Positions 61,101 to 62,273 of a stretch of DNA of 64,000 nt are shown here, in pieces (the first letter of the stretch is position 1; every line of letters begins with the position of its first letter). Origin of the DNA: Cordylochernes scorpioides (taxonomy: Eukaryota; Arthropoda; Arachnida; Pseudoscorpiones; Chernetidae); NCBI GenBank assembly GCA_030710605.1, contig CP092870.1, forward strand, positions 49,445,061 through 49,509,060, given 5' to 3'. The notes beneath the pieces were generated by a model. That model searched no databases. It was not told the origin of the DNA and saw nothing but the letters and a program-made list of their open reading frames with translations. A program made the translations under genes and the position numbers.

Positions 61101-61750
61101 TTCAGATCTTCAGATAAAAGTACTGAATGAAGTACATTCAGATCTTCAGACAAAAGTATTGAATGAGGTACATTCAGATCTTCAGATAAAAGTACTGAAT
61201 GAAGTACATTCAGTACTTTTATCTAAAGATGGTAACAACACTGAAACATCACACACTATTTATTTATTTGGATTTGGTCTTATTACCTTGAATTTATAAT
61301 CTATAATCCAAATTATTGTGCCTTATCATTAAGAAGGCATTGAAGCTAAGAGTGTTGTGTGCAGCTCTGGGTTGGCATGCCTGCATGGTACGTAGCAGCC
61401 TGCAGAGCCAATGTCAAGAGTGGGGCCATAATGTCGGCTCTTTCGGACACAGAGATCCAGAGGGAGATTGGCATCAGTAATCCTCTGCATCGGCTCAAGC
61501 TAAGATTGGCTATACAGGAAATGGTAGCCCTAACTAGCCCACCTACCCTCGAAGGGGCTGGTATGGTGTGCACTGGACTGGCCTTTGGGGAAATGAACCA
61601 TGAATGGCTGGGAAACGTATGGCTGCCATCTCTGGGCCTGCCACAGTACCGGTCTACCTTCATGGAGTGTCTGGTGGACGCTCGTATGTTAGATCACCTC
61701 ACCAAGAAAGACTTGCGATATCATCTCAAGATGGTCGACTCCTTCCACAG
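19080..61750 (+). CDS. PPFIA: Liprin-alpha gene, 17 exons, partial at both ends
   Basis: Seventeen GT-AG exons join in phase to about 938 codons without a stop. Order: a long N-terminal coiled-coil region (exons 1-9), a linker with the [20 protein letters not shown] helix and a short coiled coil (exons 10-11), a Ser/Pro-rich linker (exons 11-12), a basic [18 protein letters not shown] patch (exon 14), SAM1 (exons 16-17) and most of SAM2 (exon 17). Liprin-alphas are cytoplasmic scaffolds. The coiled coils multimerise and bind RIM and ELKS/CAST; the SAM tandem binds LAR-type receptor phosphatases, CASK and liprin-beta. They organise presynaptic active zones and link to KIF1A. The usual length is about 1,200 residues, so the first ~90 and the last ~170-200 are missing from the window. 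Three introns are 56-65 bp; others exceed 7 kb because of repeats. Confidence 0.95.
19325..19430. repeat. Family F arm fragments
   Basis: ATTATAGATTATAAACACAA and GGTAATAAGACCAAATCCAA occur, then a second partial copy of the same arm at about 19370-19420. Both arms read the same way, so this is a truncated or rearranged copy. Confidence 0.6.
19500..19620. repeat. Hammerhead-like fossil in an unnamed repeat
   Basis: CTGTTGAAGGACGTCAAAGT followed by CCGAAAGCTTG keeps the order CUGxNGA, stem (GGAC/GTCC), GAAA, AGCUU. A6 is changed to U, so it should not cleave. A related piece lies at 32010-32045. Confidence 0.4.
19655..19964 (-). repeat. Family S SINE with perfect 10-bp target duplication
   Basis: TGTAATAAGT flanks the copy at 19645-19654 and 19965-19974. 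The T-run plus GCTTATCCCTAG is the SINE 3' end, and GGGAATAGAACCCGGGTCGT is the B-box region (one base changed). The clean duplication shows LINE-type retroposition and a fairly recent insertion. Confidence 0.92.
20285..21000 (+). repeat. Tandem array of C1 module, ~6 units of ~120 bp
   Basis: Units begin TTCTTTCTTATCTCCACTCA at about 20287, 20411, 20613, 20728 and 20855, with a degenerate one at 20528. Each continues TATCAAGCTTGTAGAGCTTG and AGAGCTCATCAATGGATGAG. One unit near 20600 is internally deleted. C1 is the 5' module of the C element. Confidence 0.9.
21060..21300. repeat. LTR-like dispersed repeat fragment
   Basis: AAACTTCAGGATGACACAGC, then AATTTATTTT and TTCCCTATGGGAGCTGTAAC, recur at 35340-36130. 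Possibly part of an LTR retrotransposon (see 35310-36130). Confidence 0.45.
21384..22666 (-). mobile_element. mariner transposon, near-complete
   Basis: The window-left end after a TA (21382-21383) is CAAGGTGTGTTCAAAAAGTA, a typical mariner-like terminus. The opposite end near 22636-22666 (CACAAAAAGATCGAAATTCG...) is only a degenerate inverse of it. The ~1.28 kb length fits mariner. The element encodes one transposase on the - strand, broken by a single stop. It sits in the first liprin intron of this window, antisense to the gene. Confidence 0.85.
21513..22502 (-). pseudogene. mariner transposase with one internal stop
   Basis: A single frame runs 329 codons from ATG at 22502, with one TAA at 22125-22127 (codon 126). 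The mariner norm is about 345 residues. The N-terminal ~110 residues are the DNA-binding region ([16 protein letters not shown]). FVPKLL at about 118-123 stands where the family has WVPHEL. Catalytic acidic residues are [14 protein letters not shown] and APCDFF, with exactly 34 residues between the second and third: DD34D. YSPDLAP is present. The stop can be explained by one C-to-T change (CAA to TAA) before KQHR. No frameshift is seen, so the copy is young but probably inactive. Confidence 0.93.
22800..23165 (-). mobile_element. Family Z1 retrozyme-like element
   Basis: Read on the - strand: GCACCTTATCCCAGTACAAT type lead, TCAGGATGACCTGAATGACC type stem, then the hammerhead, then TTGATTAATCAAGAATGGG, AATCAACGAGAATAGTTGAT and GATAAGGAAATGC. 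No open reading frame. Small ORF-less repeats with a hammerhead match the definition of metazoan retrozymes; circular-RNA replication is inferred by analogy. Confidence 0.7.
22945..22986 (-). ncRNA. Hammerhead ribozyme motif, Z1 copy a
   Basis: On the - strand: ACCACG (stem I), CTGATGA, GAGC-CAACA-GCCC (stem II, one A-C mismatch), GAAA, TACGTA, then CGTGGT (stem I). Stem I is 6 perfect pairs. Cleavage would follow GUA. Stem III is minimal, as in type I hammerheads that work as dimers or within concatemers. All invariant core bases are present. Confidence 0.75.
23407..27016. mobile_element. P2 MITE expanded internally: ~32 units of 111 bp
   Basis: The whole 3.6 kb block starts TA+CAGTTAAACCTGTCTATAG (TA at 23405-23406) and ends GACAGGTTTAACTG+TA (27017-27018), the P2 termini. 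Between them a 111-bp unit repeats. Each unit is an inverted repeat: CCTGTCTATAGCGCCCCCTC against GAGGGGGTGCTATAGACAGG. Marker variants GACCCCTTTTTGGACTC at 24091, 25421 and 26529, and GCCGTGCCTCTTGGG at 24309, 25639 and 26747, show blocks of ~12 and ~10 units copied as a whole. The last unit joins the P2 right part (TTTAAAATCGGGCGCTATAA). Confidence 0.93.
27060..27375. repeat. Family Z2 foldback pair, hammerhead lost
   Basis: Left arm (-): GGGCATATCCTGACTAAAAG, GGAACAGAAATTAACTAAAT, CCCTGATATTTGGCAAACCC. Right arm (+): CGTGGATGGCTTTTCTTGAT, CTCAGGGAATAGG, GTTTAGTTGATTTCTGTTCC, AGATGGCGCTCTGCCATCTA. The arms meet where the ribozyme should be; only the CGTGGA stem-I strand remains. Confidence 0.7.
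27425..27740 (-). pseudogene. Relic of a second mariner-type transposase
   Basis: On the - strand the reading [15 protein letters not shown] (about 27677-27721) matches the mariner YSPDLAPxDFxLF signature, with the third catalytic D replaced by H. Further on [16 protein letters not shown] ends the frame. Stops and shifts intervene. CAAGATTGAGTCAATAAGTA next to TA at 27425 is probably the terminal inverted repeat. Only the C-terminal third survives. Confidence 0.65.
27840..28027. repeat. Family F half-copy followed by truncated P1
   Basis: GTCTGAAGATGGTAACAGTG to TTATTACCTTGTGTTTTATC is one F arm. The next bases (AGTGAGAGGACACCTCTCCC to GTTGTACTGTA) are the reverse left half of P1. Confidence 0.65.
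28032..29503. mobile_element. P1 MITE with right half expanded: ~17 units of 76 bp
   Basis: Starts TA+CAGTAGAACATCTCTGTAA, keeps one normal left half and the AATTTTGCAAATG centre, then repeats the right half GAAACTGTCCTTTGTAGAGA / GTGTCCTCTCATGGAGGTTG every 76 bp (GATGGAAACT at 28219, 28371 ... 29435). Ends CTACTG+TA at 29503-29505. Variants (GCGTGAG/GTGGGAG; GAGAGG/AAGAGA) are grouped in runs. Confidence 0.92.
29509..29774. other. non-coding intron sequence
   Basis: Nothing recognised. Confidence 0.35.
29775..30122. repeat. Family F, composite copy
   Basis: GATAAGGCACAATTTGAATT (29778), two successive GTGTGTGAC.TTTCxGTAACAG arms (29850 and 30000), then the opposite arm GGTCTTATTACCTTGTGTTT to CCAAATTGTGCCTTATC at 30122. 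On the - strand the segment near 30005-30045 reads GTCTGAAGATGGTAACAACG, CTGTTACCGAAACGTC, a hammerhead-like order with one extra base before stem II. Confidence 0.75.
30123..30335. other. Intron sequence with a C terminus fragment
   Basis: CTTTTTCATCCAGGCTTGGG (30286) to GCAAAGGCAG is the end of a C element without its modules. The rest is unrecognised. Confidence 0.45.
30336..30636 (-). repeat. Family S SINE
   Basis: 3' end GCTTAGTACACGTGGTACAG; head GATTCGATCCAGGGTCGTAG and CGGTTTAGACTACCC. It is inserted directly beside the C fragment. B box slightly decayed. Confidence 0.82.
30860..31378. repeat. Family F copy split by a SINE
   Basis: Left part: AAGGTAATTAGACCAAATCT, TGTGACATTTCTGTAACAGC, the reverse arm, and GATTTGGTTTTATTACC. 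Right part after the SINE: GGTCTTATTACCTTGTGTTT to CCAAATTGTGCTTTATC. The target sequence belongs to F, which dates F as older than this SINE. Confidence 0.78.
30996..31327 (-). repeat. Family S SINE inside family F
   Basis: Flanked by GGTTTTATTACC (30984-30995) and GGTCTTATTACC (31328-31339), a 12-bp target duplication with one mismatch. C-run, T-run and GCTTATCCCTAG form the 3' end. The head includes GAAATCGAAACCGGGTCATA. Confidence 0.88.
31474..31638 (+). CDS. PPFIA: Liprin-alpha exon 2
   Basis: Acceptor GTCTCCAG, donor GTTTTT (weak), 55 codons, phase 0 to 0. [20 protein letters not shown], then [11 protein letters not shown] and [20 protein letters not shown] is one of the most conserved blocks of all liprin-alphas and fixes the identification. 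It continues the coiled coil at visible residues 35-89. Confidence 0.98.
31639..32550. other. Intron; hammerhead-like fossils
   Basis: GTAGAAGGGCTTACTTGCCC, then GAAAGCTTAAG at 32010-32045, has a stem (GGGC/GCCC) closed by GAAAGCTT like the repeat at 19530; a weaker echo lies at 32410-32455. A CA run is at 31850-31866. No exon was recognised. Confidence 0.4.
32555..33108 (+). repeat. C element, single copy of all three modules
   Basis: Order along the strand: C1 beginning (TATCTCCACTCAATCATATT), the segment TTGTCCTGGTGTGGAACTAA, one C2 (AGACCCAGAGCAACAGCTTT ... AGATGTATGGAGATATCTGA), then GCACTACTCAGTGGCAGGCC, one C3 (CCGCTCCTAACATGGAGTAC) and the terminus GGGCTTGGGACCGGCAAAGG. This copy links the three arrays found elsewhere to one parent. 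No ORF of note. Confidence 0.85.
33308..33382 (+). CDS. PPFIA: Liprin-alpha exon 3
   Basis: Acceptor TTGTCCAG, donor GTAGGC, 25 codons, phase 0. [20 protein letters not shown] matches [19 protein letters not shown] of the family. It follows exon 2 (HKALDEK) without a gap. Confidence 0.96.
33445..33519 (+). CDS. PPFIA: Liprin-alpha exon 4
   Basis: Acceptor GCTGTTGTAG, donor GTGAGT, 25 codons, phase 0. [20 protein letters not shown], then SKTNK corresponds to the variable stretch after the first coiled coil. Conservation is low, so support is mostly from phase, splice sites and position; the 62-bp intron before it is very short. Confidence 0.8.
33561..33768. mobile_element. P1 MITE, truncated, duplicated right half
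   Basis: After TA, CAGTAGAACAACCTCCATAA and two right-half units (about 33565 and 33640) run into the centre ATTACCATTTTTACTATTTA. The distal end stops at the SINE/LTR junction near 33768. Confidence 0.72.
33779..34207 (-). mobile_element. Probable solo LTR (429 bp)
   Basis: On the - strand it begins TGTAGGACTGCTACTGTC and ends ACTTTTGTCA, the TG...CA form. TATATAAAAG near 34066-34075 and AATAAAA near 33929-33935 lie in promoter-to-polyA order with ~140 bp between, as in an LTR R region. No internal gag-pol is present. The flanks look like a split S SINE (GGGTCGTAG and CCAATGGTTTAGACC). No clear target duplication was found, which limits confidence. Confidence 0.6.
34320..34655 (+). repeat. 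C element lacking C2
   Basis: CTTATCTCCACTCAATCATA, TGGGTGAAGTAGAATGCGTC, one C3 (GGAACAGACACCATGTACAG) and the terminus CATCCGGGCTTGGGACCGGC. Confidence 0.85.
34796..35023 (+). CDS. PPFIA: Liprin-alpha exon 5
   Basis: Acceptor TTGTACCAG, donor GTATTA, 76 codons, phase 0. [40 protein letters not shown] and [14 protein letters not shown] form continuous heptads (visible residues ~155-215), aligned with the SLSSHVTELEEDL region of vertebrate liprins. The frame also stays open across the next intron start, but the frame of exon 6 shows that the intron must be removed. Confidence 0.93.
35080..35226 (+). CDS. PPFIA: Liprin-alpha exon 6
   Basis: Acceptor GGTGACAG, donor GTACTT, 49 codons, phase 0. 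[20 protein letters not shown], then [20 protein letters not shown] and ANKAAHLKL matches the AQKEDMEERITTLEKRYL block. The preceding intron is only 56 bp. Confidence 0.96.
35310..36130 (-). repeat. Two tandem fragments of a possible LTR retroelement leader
   Basis: On the - strand, ACTTCAGGATGACACAGC-type LTR-like ends are followed by TTTTGGTGGAGCTGCTGGGG (a plausible primer-binding site starting TGG) and a leader. After it a frame starts at ATG near 35500 ([20 protein letters not shown]) and again near 35985 ([20 protein letters not shown]). The two peptides share frame and start while the DNA differs, suggesting a once-coding segment. No gag or pol motif is visible. Also similar: 21060-21300. 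Confidence 0.4.
36165..36395. repeat. Family F foldback copy
   Basis: AAACACAAGGTAATAACACC to GTTACCATCTTCATACAAAA, inverse arm TATCTAAAGATGTTAACATC to GGTCTTATTACCTTGTGTTT. Confidence 0.78.
36485..36589 (+). CDS. PPFIA: Liprin-alpha exon 7
   Basis: Acceptor GTGTATAG; the next AG would give an immediate stop, so 36485 is the start. Donor GTTGGT, 35 codons, phase 0. [20 protein letters not shown] matches [19 protein letters not shown]. Confidence 0.95.
36655..36741 (+). CDS. PPFIA: Liprin-alpha exon 8
   Basis: Acceptor TGTATCCAG, donor GTAAGT, 29 codons, phase 0. [20 protein letters not shown], then EEKSTELVR matches the GNIEERLRQMEAQLEEKNQEL coiled coil. The intron from exon 7 is 65 bp. Confidence 0.94.
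36831..37146 (+). repeat. Family S SINE with 11-bp target duplication
   Basis: ATCCCTGGACC flanks at 36820-36830 and 37147-37157. Head GGGGGTCGGTGGAAGAATGG, B box GGGTTCGATTCCCGC, tail CACGTGTACTAGGGATAAGC plus a TA run. Confidence 0.93.
37158..37609. other. non-coding intron sequence
   Basis: Nothing recognised. Confidence 0.35.
37610..37937 (-). repeat. Family S SINE
   Basis: T-run and GCTAATCCCTAGTACACATG at the 3' end, a 23-base T-run in the middle, head CAGGAATCAAACCCGGGTCG to TTTAGACCATCCTTCCACCG. Confidence 0.85.
38105..38470 (+). repeat. C element lacking C2
   Basis: CTTATCTCCACACAATCATA, GGGTGAAGTAGAATGCGTCT, one C3 with GGATTAGGAGCCCTAACAGG, terminus CATCCGGGCTTGGGACCGGC. Confidence 0.85.
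38620..38870. repeat. Family F foldback copy
   Basis: AAGACCAAATCCAAATAAAT, GTTACCATCATCAAACAAAA, inverse arm GATAACAACACTGAAATGTC and TTTGAATTTGGTCTTATTTT. The outer arms are shortened. Confidence 0.7.
38877..39045 (-). repeat. Family Z1 fragment with truncated hammerhead
   Basis: CATCTCCTCAGCGTGCAACT, TATCAACTATTCTCGTTGAT and TTGATTAATCAAGAAAAGCT lead to ACCATGTACGTGTTTTAGAC and GGCCC, where the copy stops inside stem II; CUGANGA is absent. Its stem-I strand here is the ACCATG form seen in the copy at 43245. Confidence 0.65.
39185..39275 (-). repeat. Family S SINE 3'-end remnant
   Basis: CCATAGTACAAATGGTACAG and ACTGCTTTTACTGTAAGTAT match the SINE tail in reverse. Confidence 0.55.
39288..39465. 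mobile_element. P1 MITE
   Basis: TA+CAGTAGAACCTCTCTTTAG at the left, ACGGGGAGGTTCTACTG+TA at the right. A further half (about 39466-39540) follows. Confidence 0.82.
39544..39704. mobile_element. Complete P2 MITE (161 bp)
   Basis: TA-flanked; ends CAGTTAAACATGTCTATAGC and GCTATAGACAGGTTTAACTG. The interior contains ATTTTAAACATTAAAATGTA and AAAAGTGACCTGTCTATAGC, i.e. one unit without amplification, in the opposite orientation to the array at 23407. Confidence 0.88.
39845..40134 (+). CDS. PPFIA: Liprin-alpha exon 9
   Basis: Acceptor GTATTCCAG, donor GTGAGT, 290 nt, phase 0 to 2. [40 protein letters not shown] and [20 protein letters not shown] are hallmark liprin-alpha coiled-coil sequence (RQREKMNEEHNKRLSDTVDK in vertebrates). 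It ends ...ETLVA plus a split Ala codon. Confidence 0.98.
40140..41430 (-). repeat. LINE 3' end with ~12 tandem 81-bp units
   Basis: Units GTGTTGTTGTTGTTTCTTAT / CCTCCAGCTGTTTATAGACA repeat every 81 bp (40221, 40302 ...) to about 41112. Then non-repeated sequence (TCTCCCAAAGGTCCTGTTTA, TGTTCTGGAGCTGCAGGTGC) equals the decayed coding end of the LINE at 46190-46840. On the - strand the coding end precedes the array, so the array lies in the LINE 3' untranslated part. Confidence 0.85.
41596..41943 (+). CDS. PPFIA: Liprin-alpha exon 10
   Basis: Acceptor TGTTACAG, donor GTAACT, 348 nt, phase 2 to 2. A Ser/Pro-rich start ([20 protein letters not shown]) leads to [12 protein letters not shown], an acidic [17 protein letters not shown] and [27 protein letters not shown], matching VLANVAQAF and [21 protein letters not shown]. 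Reading on past the donor gives an immediate TAA. Confidence 0.97.
41960..42325 (-). repeat. Tandem repeat, ~2.6 units of 133 bp
   Basis: GTGGTGTCTTGTCCATGGAG (41970, 42105, 42240) and ATACCGGCCAACTGAGGTG repeat. On the - strand each unit is open ([19 protein letters not shown]), because 133-135 bp units keep the frame for a short distance. No known protein; parent unknown. Confidence 0.8.
42450..42560. repeat. Family F half-copy
   Basis: GGTAATAAGACCAAATACAA to AACTGCATGTTTTAAAAAGT is one arm. The matching arm may be at 43435-43530, separated by a SINE and a Z1 element. Confidence 0.6.
42626..42938 (-). repeat. Family S SINE with perfect 12-bp target duplication
   Basis: TTCTAAAAACAT at 42614-42625 and 42939-42950. 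Head with GCGGGAATCGAACCCGGGTC, an intact B box; tail TTTTTTGCTTAACCCTAGTA. Among the best-preserved copies at 313 bp. Confidence 0.94.
43020..43425 (+). mobile_element. Family Z1 retrozyme-like element
   Basis: Order: GATATTTCAGTTGCCCGATA and TTATCCCGTTACAATATCAC, CTTAACTACCCATTTCATTA, TTTTCAGGATGCCTGAATGA, the hammerhead (43245-43287), TTGATTAATCAAGAATGGGG, AATCAACGAGAATAGTTGAT, AGATGGTGCAAGC. End motifs reappear at both sides, consistent with excision from a tandem RNA or DNA concatemer. No ORF. Confidence 0.72.
43245..43287 (+). ncRNA. Hammerhead ribozyme motif, Z1 copy b
   Basis: ACCATG (stem I), CTGACGA (N7 = C is allowed), GGGC-CAACAA-GCCC (stem II, 4 pairs), GAAA, TACGTA, CATGGT (stem I). 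Compared with copy a, stem I has changed on both strands (ACCACG/CGTGGT to ACCATG/CATGGT), a compensatory C-G to U-A swap. Core intact, predicted cleavage after GUA (43279-43281). Confidence 0.82.
43430..43530. repeat. Family F arm
   Basis: CTGTTACCGAAACATCACCC, GGATTTGGTCTAATTTTCTT, TCCAAATTGTTCC. Confidence 0.6.
43535..43910 (+). repeat. Family N dispersed repeat
   Basis: AGAGCTGACTGCTACAGGGC, GAGGAGAAAGACCTCTTTAA, GAGGTCTGTACTCATGTTAG, AAAGCTGCACCCTCCATTCC. Recurs at 45020-45950 and 62570-63480. The end lies ~45 bp before exon 11. Confidence 0.75.
43954..44182 (+). CDS. PPFIA: Liprin-alpha exon 11
   Basis: Acceptor GTGTTCCAG, donor GTAAGT, 229 nt, phase 2 to 0. It completes Arg, then [20 protein letters not shown] (vertebrate LIQEEKENTEQRAEEIESRV) and moves into a Pro/Gly/Ser linker with [15 protein letters not shown]. 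Confidence 0.97.
44335..44695 (+). repeat. C element lacking C2
   Basis: Opens with an inverted C1 scrap (GATGAGCTCTACTCATCCCC), then TATTAGGGTATCAAGCTTGT, GCACTACTCAGTAGCAGGCC, a short C3 and the terminus CATCCGGGCTTGGGACCAGC. Confidence 0.82.
44696..45020. other. Intron with a 70-bp dispersed repeat
   Basis: TTGGTAGGGTTTGAATATAG to CCAAGAGATGGTCTGGTGAG (44879-44950) matches 4145-4215 and 47868-47935. Confidence 0.5.
45020..45955 (+). repeat. Family N repeat, partly tandem
   Basis: The core (GCTTCCATGTTAGGAACxGC ... AAGCTGCACCCC.ATTCCATG) appears at about 45425, 45575 and 45840. An inverted C1 unit (GATGAGCTCTACTCTTCCCC) is embedded at 45680-45785 and an 81-bp LINE-tail unit at 45165-45230. 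The block stops ~20 bp before exon 12. Confidence 0.7.
45975..46135 (+). CDS. PPFIA: Liprin-alpha exon 12
   Basis: Acceptor GGGATGTCCAG, donor GTAATG, 161 nt, phase 0 to 2. [20 protein letters not shown], then [26 protein letters not shown] fits the variable linker that in vertebrates reads SPPSSPRALRLDRLHKGAL. Moderately conserved; phase and the [11 protein letters not shown] motif support it. The acceptor has a weak pyrimidine tract. Confidence 0.85.
46190..46840 (-). mobile_element. 5'-truncated LINE with 81-bp tail repeats
   Basis: On the - strand a decayed coding end (46491-46703) is followed by 4-5 copies of the 81-bp unit (TTTCTTATCCCCTTGTGTAA / GAGTCCATGCTCCTCCAGCT) ending near 46196. 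Compare 40140-41430, which has ~12 units. Confidence 0.82.
46491..46703 (-). pseudogene. LINE ORF2 C-terminal fragment
   Basis: The - strand reads [20 protein letters not shown], then [20 protein letters not shown] and [10 protein letters not shown] with CPKC..PEHILAC is characteristic of the post-RNase H tail of Jockey/I-like non-LTR retrotransposon ORF2 proteins. About 60 residues survive; upstream sequence is decayed. Confidence 0.8.
46841..47435. other. non-coding intron sequence
   Basis: Purine-rich patch ATGGAGAGAGAGACCGAGAG at 47195. Nothing recognised. Confidence 0.35.
47440..47725 (+). mobile_element. Family Z2 retrozyme-like element
   Basis: Hammerhead at 47530-47571, then TTCTTGATTTATCAAGAAAT (hairpin), TTGGCCAAATATCACGGAGC, AACGTTTAGTTTATTTTTGC, AGATGGCGCTCTGCCATCTA (hairpin) and AAAGCACATATGCTCGTGGT. 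The same hairpins in the same order occur in Z1 although the sequences have diverged widely. No ORF. Confidence 0.72.
47530..47571 (+). ncRNA. Hammerhead ribozyme motif, Z2
   Basis: TCCACG (stem I), CTGATGA, GCGC-CAACA-GCGC (stem II, 4 perfect pairs), GAAA, CATGTT, CGTGGA (stem I, 6 perfect pairs). The stem III strand ACATGT is fully palindromic, so two molecules can form a 6-bp stem III, the known dimeric type I form. Predicted cleavage after GUU (47563-47565). Every invariant base is present. Confidence 0.87.
47726..48222. other. Intron with dispersed 70-bp repeat
   Basis: CAATCTTGGTAGGGTTGGGA to CCAAGAGGTGGTC (47870-47935) matches 4145 and 44880. The rest is unrecognised. Confidence 0.45.
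48225..48710. repeat. Family F copy split by a SINE
   Basis: Left arm: AAGAAACACTAGGTAATAAC, TGTGACGTTTCGATAACAGC, ACCATCATCAGATAAAAGAA. Right arm: TACTTTTGTCTGATGATGG and ACTATTTATTTATTTGGTCT. Confidence 0.75.
48345..48650 (-). repeat. Family S SINE inside family F
   Basis: 3' end TTATCCCAAGTACACATAGT, head GATTCGATCTCTGATTGTAG to TTTAGACCACCCTTCCACCG. Target duplication not clear; B box decayed. Confidence 0.8.
48713..49152. repeat. Family F, full-length foldback copy
   Basis: Left arm GATAAGGCACAATTTGGATT, TAATAAGACCAAATCCAAAT, TTACCATCTTCAGACAAAAG, TTTACCACAGCATGTTT, TTGTTTACACACTT region inverted near-perfectly to the right arm ending AACCAAATTGTGTCTTATT. About 200-bp arms around a short AT-rich loop. 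Best reference for family F. Confidence 0.85.
49183..49251 (+). CDS. PPFIA: Liprin-alpha exon 13
   Basis: Acceptor TTGTCCCCAG, donor GTTGGT, 69 nt, phase 2 to 2. [22 protein letters not shown] is a His/Met-rich linker without clear counterpart in vertebrates. Support comes from phase, splice sites and an island of coding-like composition. Could be an alternatively used exon. Confidence 0.72.
49312..50727. mobile_element. P1 MITE with left half expanded: 14 units of 95 bp
   Basis: TA+CAGTAGAACTACCTCTCTG recurs every 95 bp from 49311 to 50546 together with GTGTCCTTTAGGGAGAGGTG. The last unit continues into the normal P1 centre (AAAATGGTAATTTTGGTGAT), one right half (GAAAGGTGTCTTCTAGCGCG) and the terminus GGAGGTTCTACTG. 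It is therefore one P1 element with an amplified left half, mirror case of 28032-29503. Confidence 0.93.
50778..50928 (-). repeat. Family S SINE, head portion only
   Basis: CACTCGCTGGTGGGGTTGAA to GCGGGAATCGAACCCGGGTC and TTAGACTATCCGTCCACC. The 3' half is absent, though the B box is intact. Confidence 0.8.
50997..51166 (+). CDS. PPFIA: Liprin-alpha exon 14
   Basis: Acceptor GTGTCACAG, donor GTGAGT, 170 nt, phase 2 to 1. [49 protein letters not shown] matches [28 protein letters not shown], a conserved basic motif before the SAM domains. Confidence 0.98.
51195..51625 (-). mobile_element. Family Z1 retrozyme-like element, 1.3 copies
   Basis: On the - strand the order is GCACCTTATCCCAGTACAAT, CAGGATGCCTTGAATGACC, hammerhead, TTGATTAATCAAGAATGGG, AACTTTCAGTTGCACGATAA. 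A second 3' end (CATCTCCTTATCGTGCAACT at 51556) lies directly upstream on the - strand, so the copy is a partial head-to-tail dimer, as expected for retrozymes. Confidence 0.75.
51348..51389 (-). ncRNA. Hammerhead ribozyme motif, Z1 copy c
   Basis: On the - strand: ACCACG, CTGAAGA (N7 = A, allowed), GGGC-CAACA-GCCC (4 perfect pairs), GAAA, CCTGTA, TGTGGT. Stem I is 5 Watson-Crick pairs plus a G-U. Stem III is A-U and C-G with a 2-nt loop; cleavage expected after GUA. Confidence 0.78.
51640..51984. other. non-coding intron sequence
   Basis: C-run at 51841-51853. Nothing recognised. Confidence 0.35.
51985..58245 (+). repeat. C2 satellite, ~55 units with higher-order repeats
   Basis: The 112-115-bp C2 unit (GCAGCTTTACAAACCCAAGA ... 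GATGTATGGAGACATCTGAG) fills 6.3 kb of the exon 14-15 intron. Two subtypes alternate: TACAACAACAACAG+AAAAATGCATTGGATCC (112 bp) and ACGACAACAACAACAG+AAAATxGACATGGACCC (115 bp), a 227-bp dimer. A block of 1,594 bp (about 52074-53672) is repeated at 53668-55266. Another (about 54170-55830) recurs 2,167 bp further on, at 56337-57997. Short frames of 60-100 codons on both strands are by-products of the repeat, with no sign of coding. Confidence 0.96.
58371..58458 (+). CDS. PPFIA: Liprin-alpha exon 15
   Basis: Acceptor GTTTTTGCAG, donor GTAAGT, 88 nt, phase 1 to 2. [28 protein letters not shown] fits the acidic-to-basic linker (SETDxxSxDxLGLxxLGxK) before SAM1. Located 125 bp after the satellite ends. 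Confidence 0.9.
58590..59760 (+). repeat. Tandem array of C1 module, ~10 units of ~120 bp
   Basis: TTCTTTCTTATCTCCA...TCAATCATAT and AGAGCTCATCAATGGATGAG repeat from 58597 to 59740. A pair of units (about 58738-58960) is repeated at about 59328-59560, suggesting block duplication. It ends in a C3-type piece (to about 59890) with GAGTACTAATCAGTAGCAGA. Confidence 0.92.
60088..60178 (+). CDS. PPFIA: Liprin-alpha exon 16 (SAM1 start)
   Basis: Donor GTAAGT, phase 2 to 0. [30 protein letters not shown] begins SAM1 and matches KKHELLxEAxxxGxPFAxWxGPTVVxWLE. Two acceptors fit the phase: CTTCTTGCAG (start 60088, chosen as the conserved minimum) and CAATTCTCAG (start 60061), which has the better pyrimidine tract and would add nine codons (CTAEQPSCS) with no stop. 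Confidence 0.93.
60298..61330. repeat. Family F copy with ~23 tandem 36-bp units
   Basis: Outer arms: ACATGGTAATAAGACCAAAT at the left, GGTCTTATTACCTTGAATTT to TTGTGCCTTATC at the right. Between them, from about 60365 to 61215, CAGATCTTCAGACAAAAGTA and CTGAATGAGGTACATT repeat every 36 bp. The unit is the F segment that normally occurs once per arm. 36 is divisible by 3, so open frames with a 12-residue period result; they are not considered genes. Confidence 0.9.
61365..61750 (+). CDS. PPFIA: Liprin-alpha exon 17 (SAM1-SAM2)
   Basis: Acceptor TTGTGTGCAG, donor GTCAGT, 386 nt, phase 0 to 2. [40 protein letters not shown] and [18 protein letters not shown] complete SAM1. [40 protein letters not shown] and MVDSFHR form most of SAM2. 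These are nearly identical to known liprin-alphas; NVWLPSL has V where most have E. The rest of SAM2 and SAM3 lie beyond the window. Confidence 0.99.
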
Positions 61751-61869
61751 GTCAGTCTGGGACAAACTTCTCTCACCCTACATAGCATGGAATAGATCTA
61801 TAATAAAAGTTTGCAGAAGTTTTACAACTATACCGCAAATGTTTCTTTTGAATGAAAAATCAAAATTTA

Positions 61870-62270
61870 TTTTCTTCCTTCTTATCTCTACTCAATCACA
61901 CTAAGGTATCAAGCATGTAAAGCTTGAGACTTTGGTAGTGTCTGCCGGGGAAAAGTAGAGCTCATCAATGGATGAGTCAATAATGTGTCTTGGGGTTGCA
62001 GGTTGAGAATATGACAACCATCATGATTGGGTAAAGTAAAATGCGTCTGCCTTTGTTATTAAGACAGGGAGCACTACTCTGACATGAGGAACAGACGCCA
62101 TGTGCAGCCGCTCCTAACATGGAGTACAAACGCTGCTCATCCTGTATCCCTGGATTAGGAGCCCTTACAGGGTACTATCAGCATGGCCAGCTGAGCCCAG
62201 ATAGTGAGCTTGTTACTGCTCCCCCTCCTCCTGTTTCATCCGGGCTTGGGACCGGCAAAGGCGTATTTAT
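61870..62270 (+). repeat. C element lacking C2
   Basis: C1 (CTTATCTCTACTCAATCACA, GTAGAGCTCATCAATGGATG), TTGGGGTTGCAGGTTGAGAA, C3 (GGAACAGACGCCATGTGCAG) and the terminus CATCCGGGCTTGGGACCGGC. It shows C1 joined to C3 in one copy. Confidence 0.85.
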
Positions 62271-62273
62271 TTT

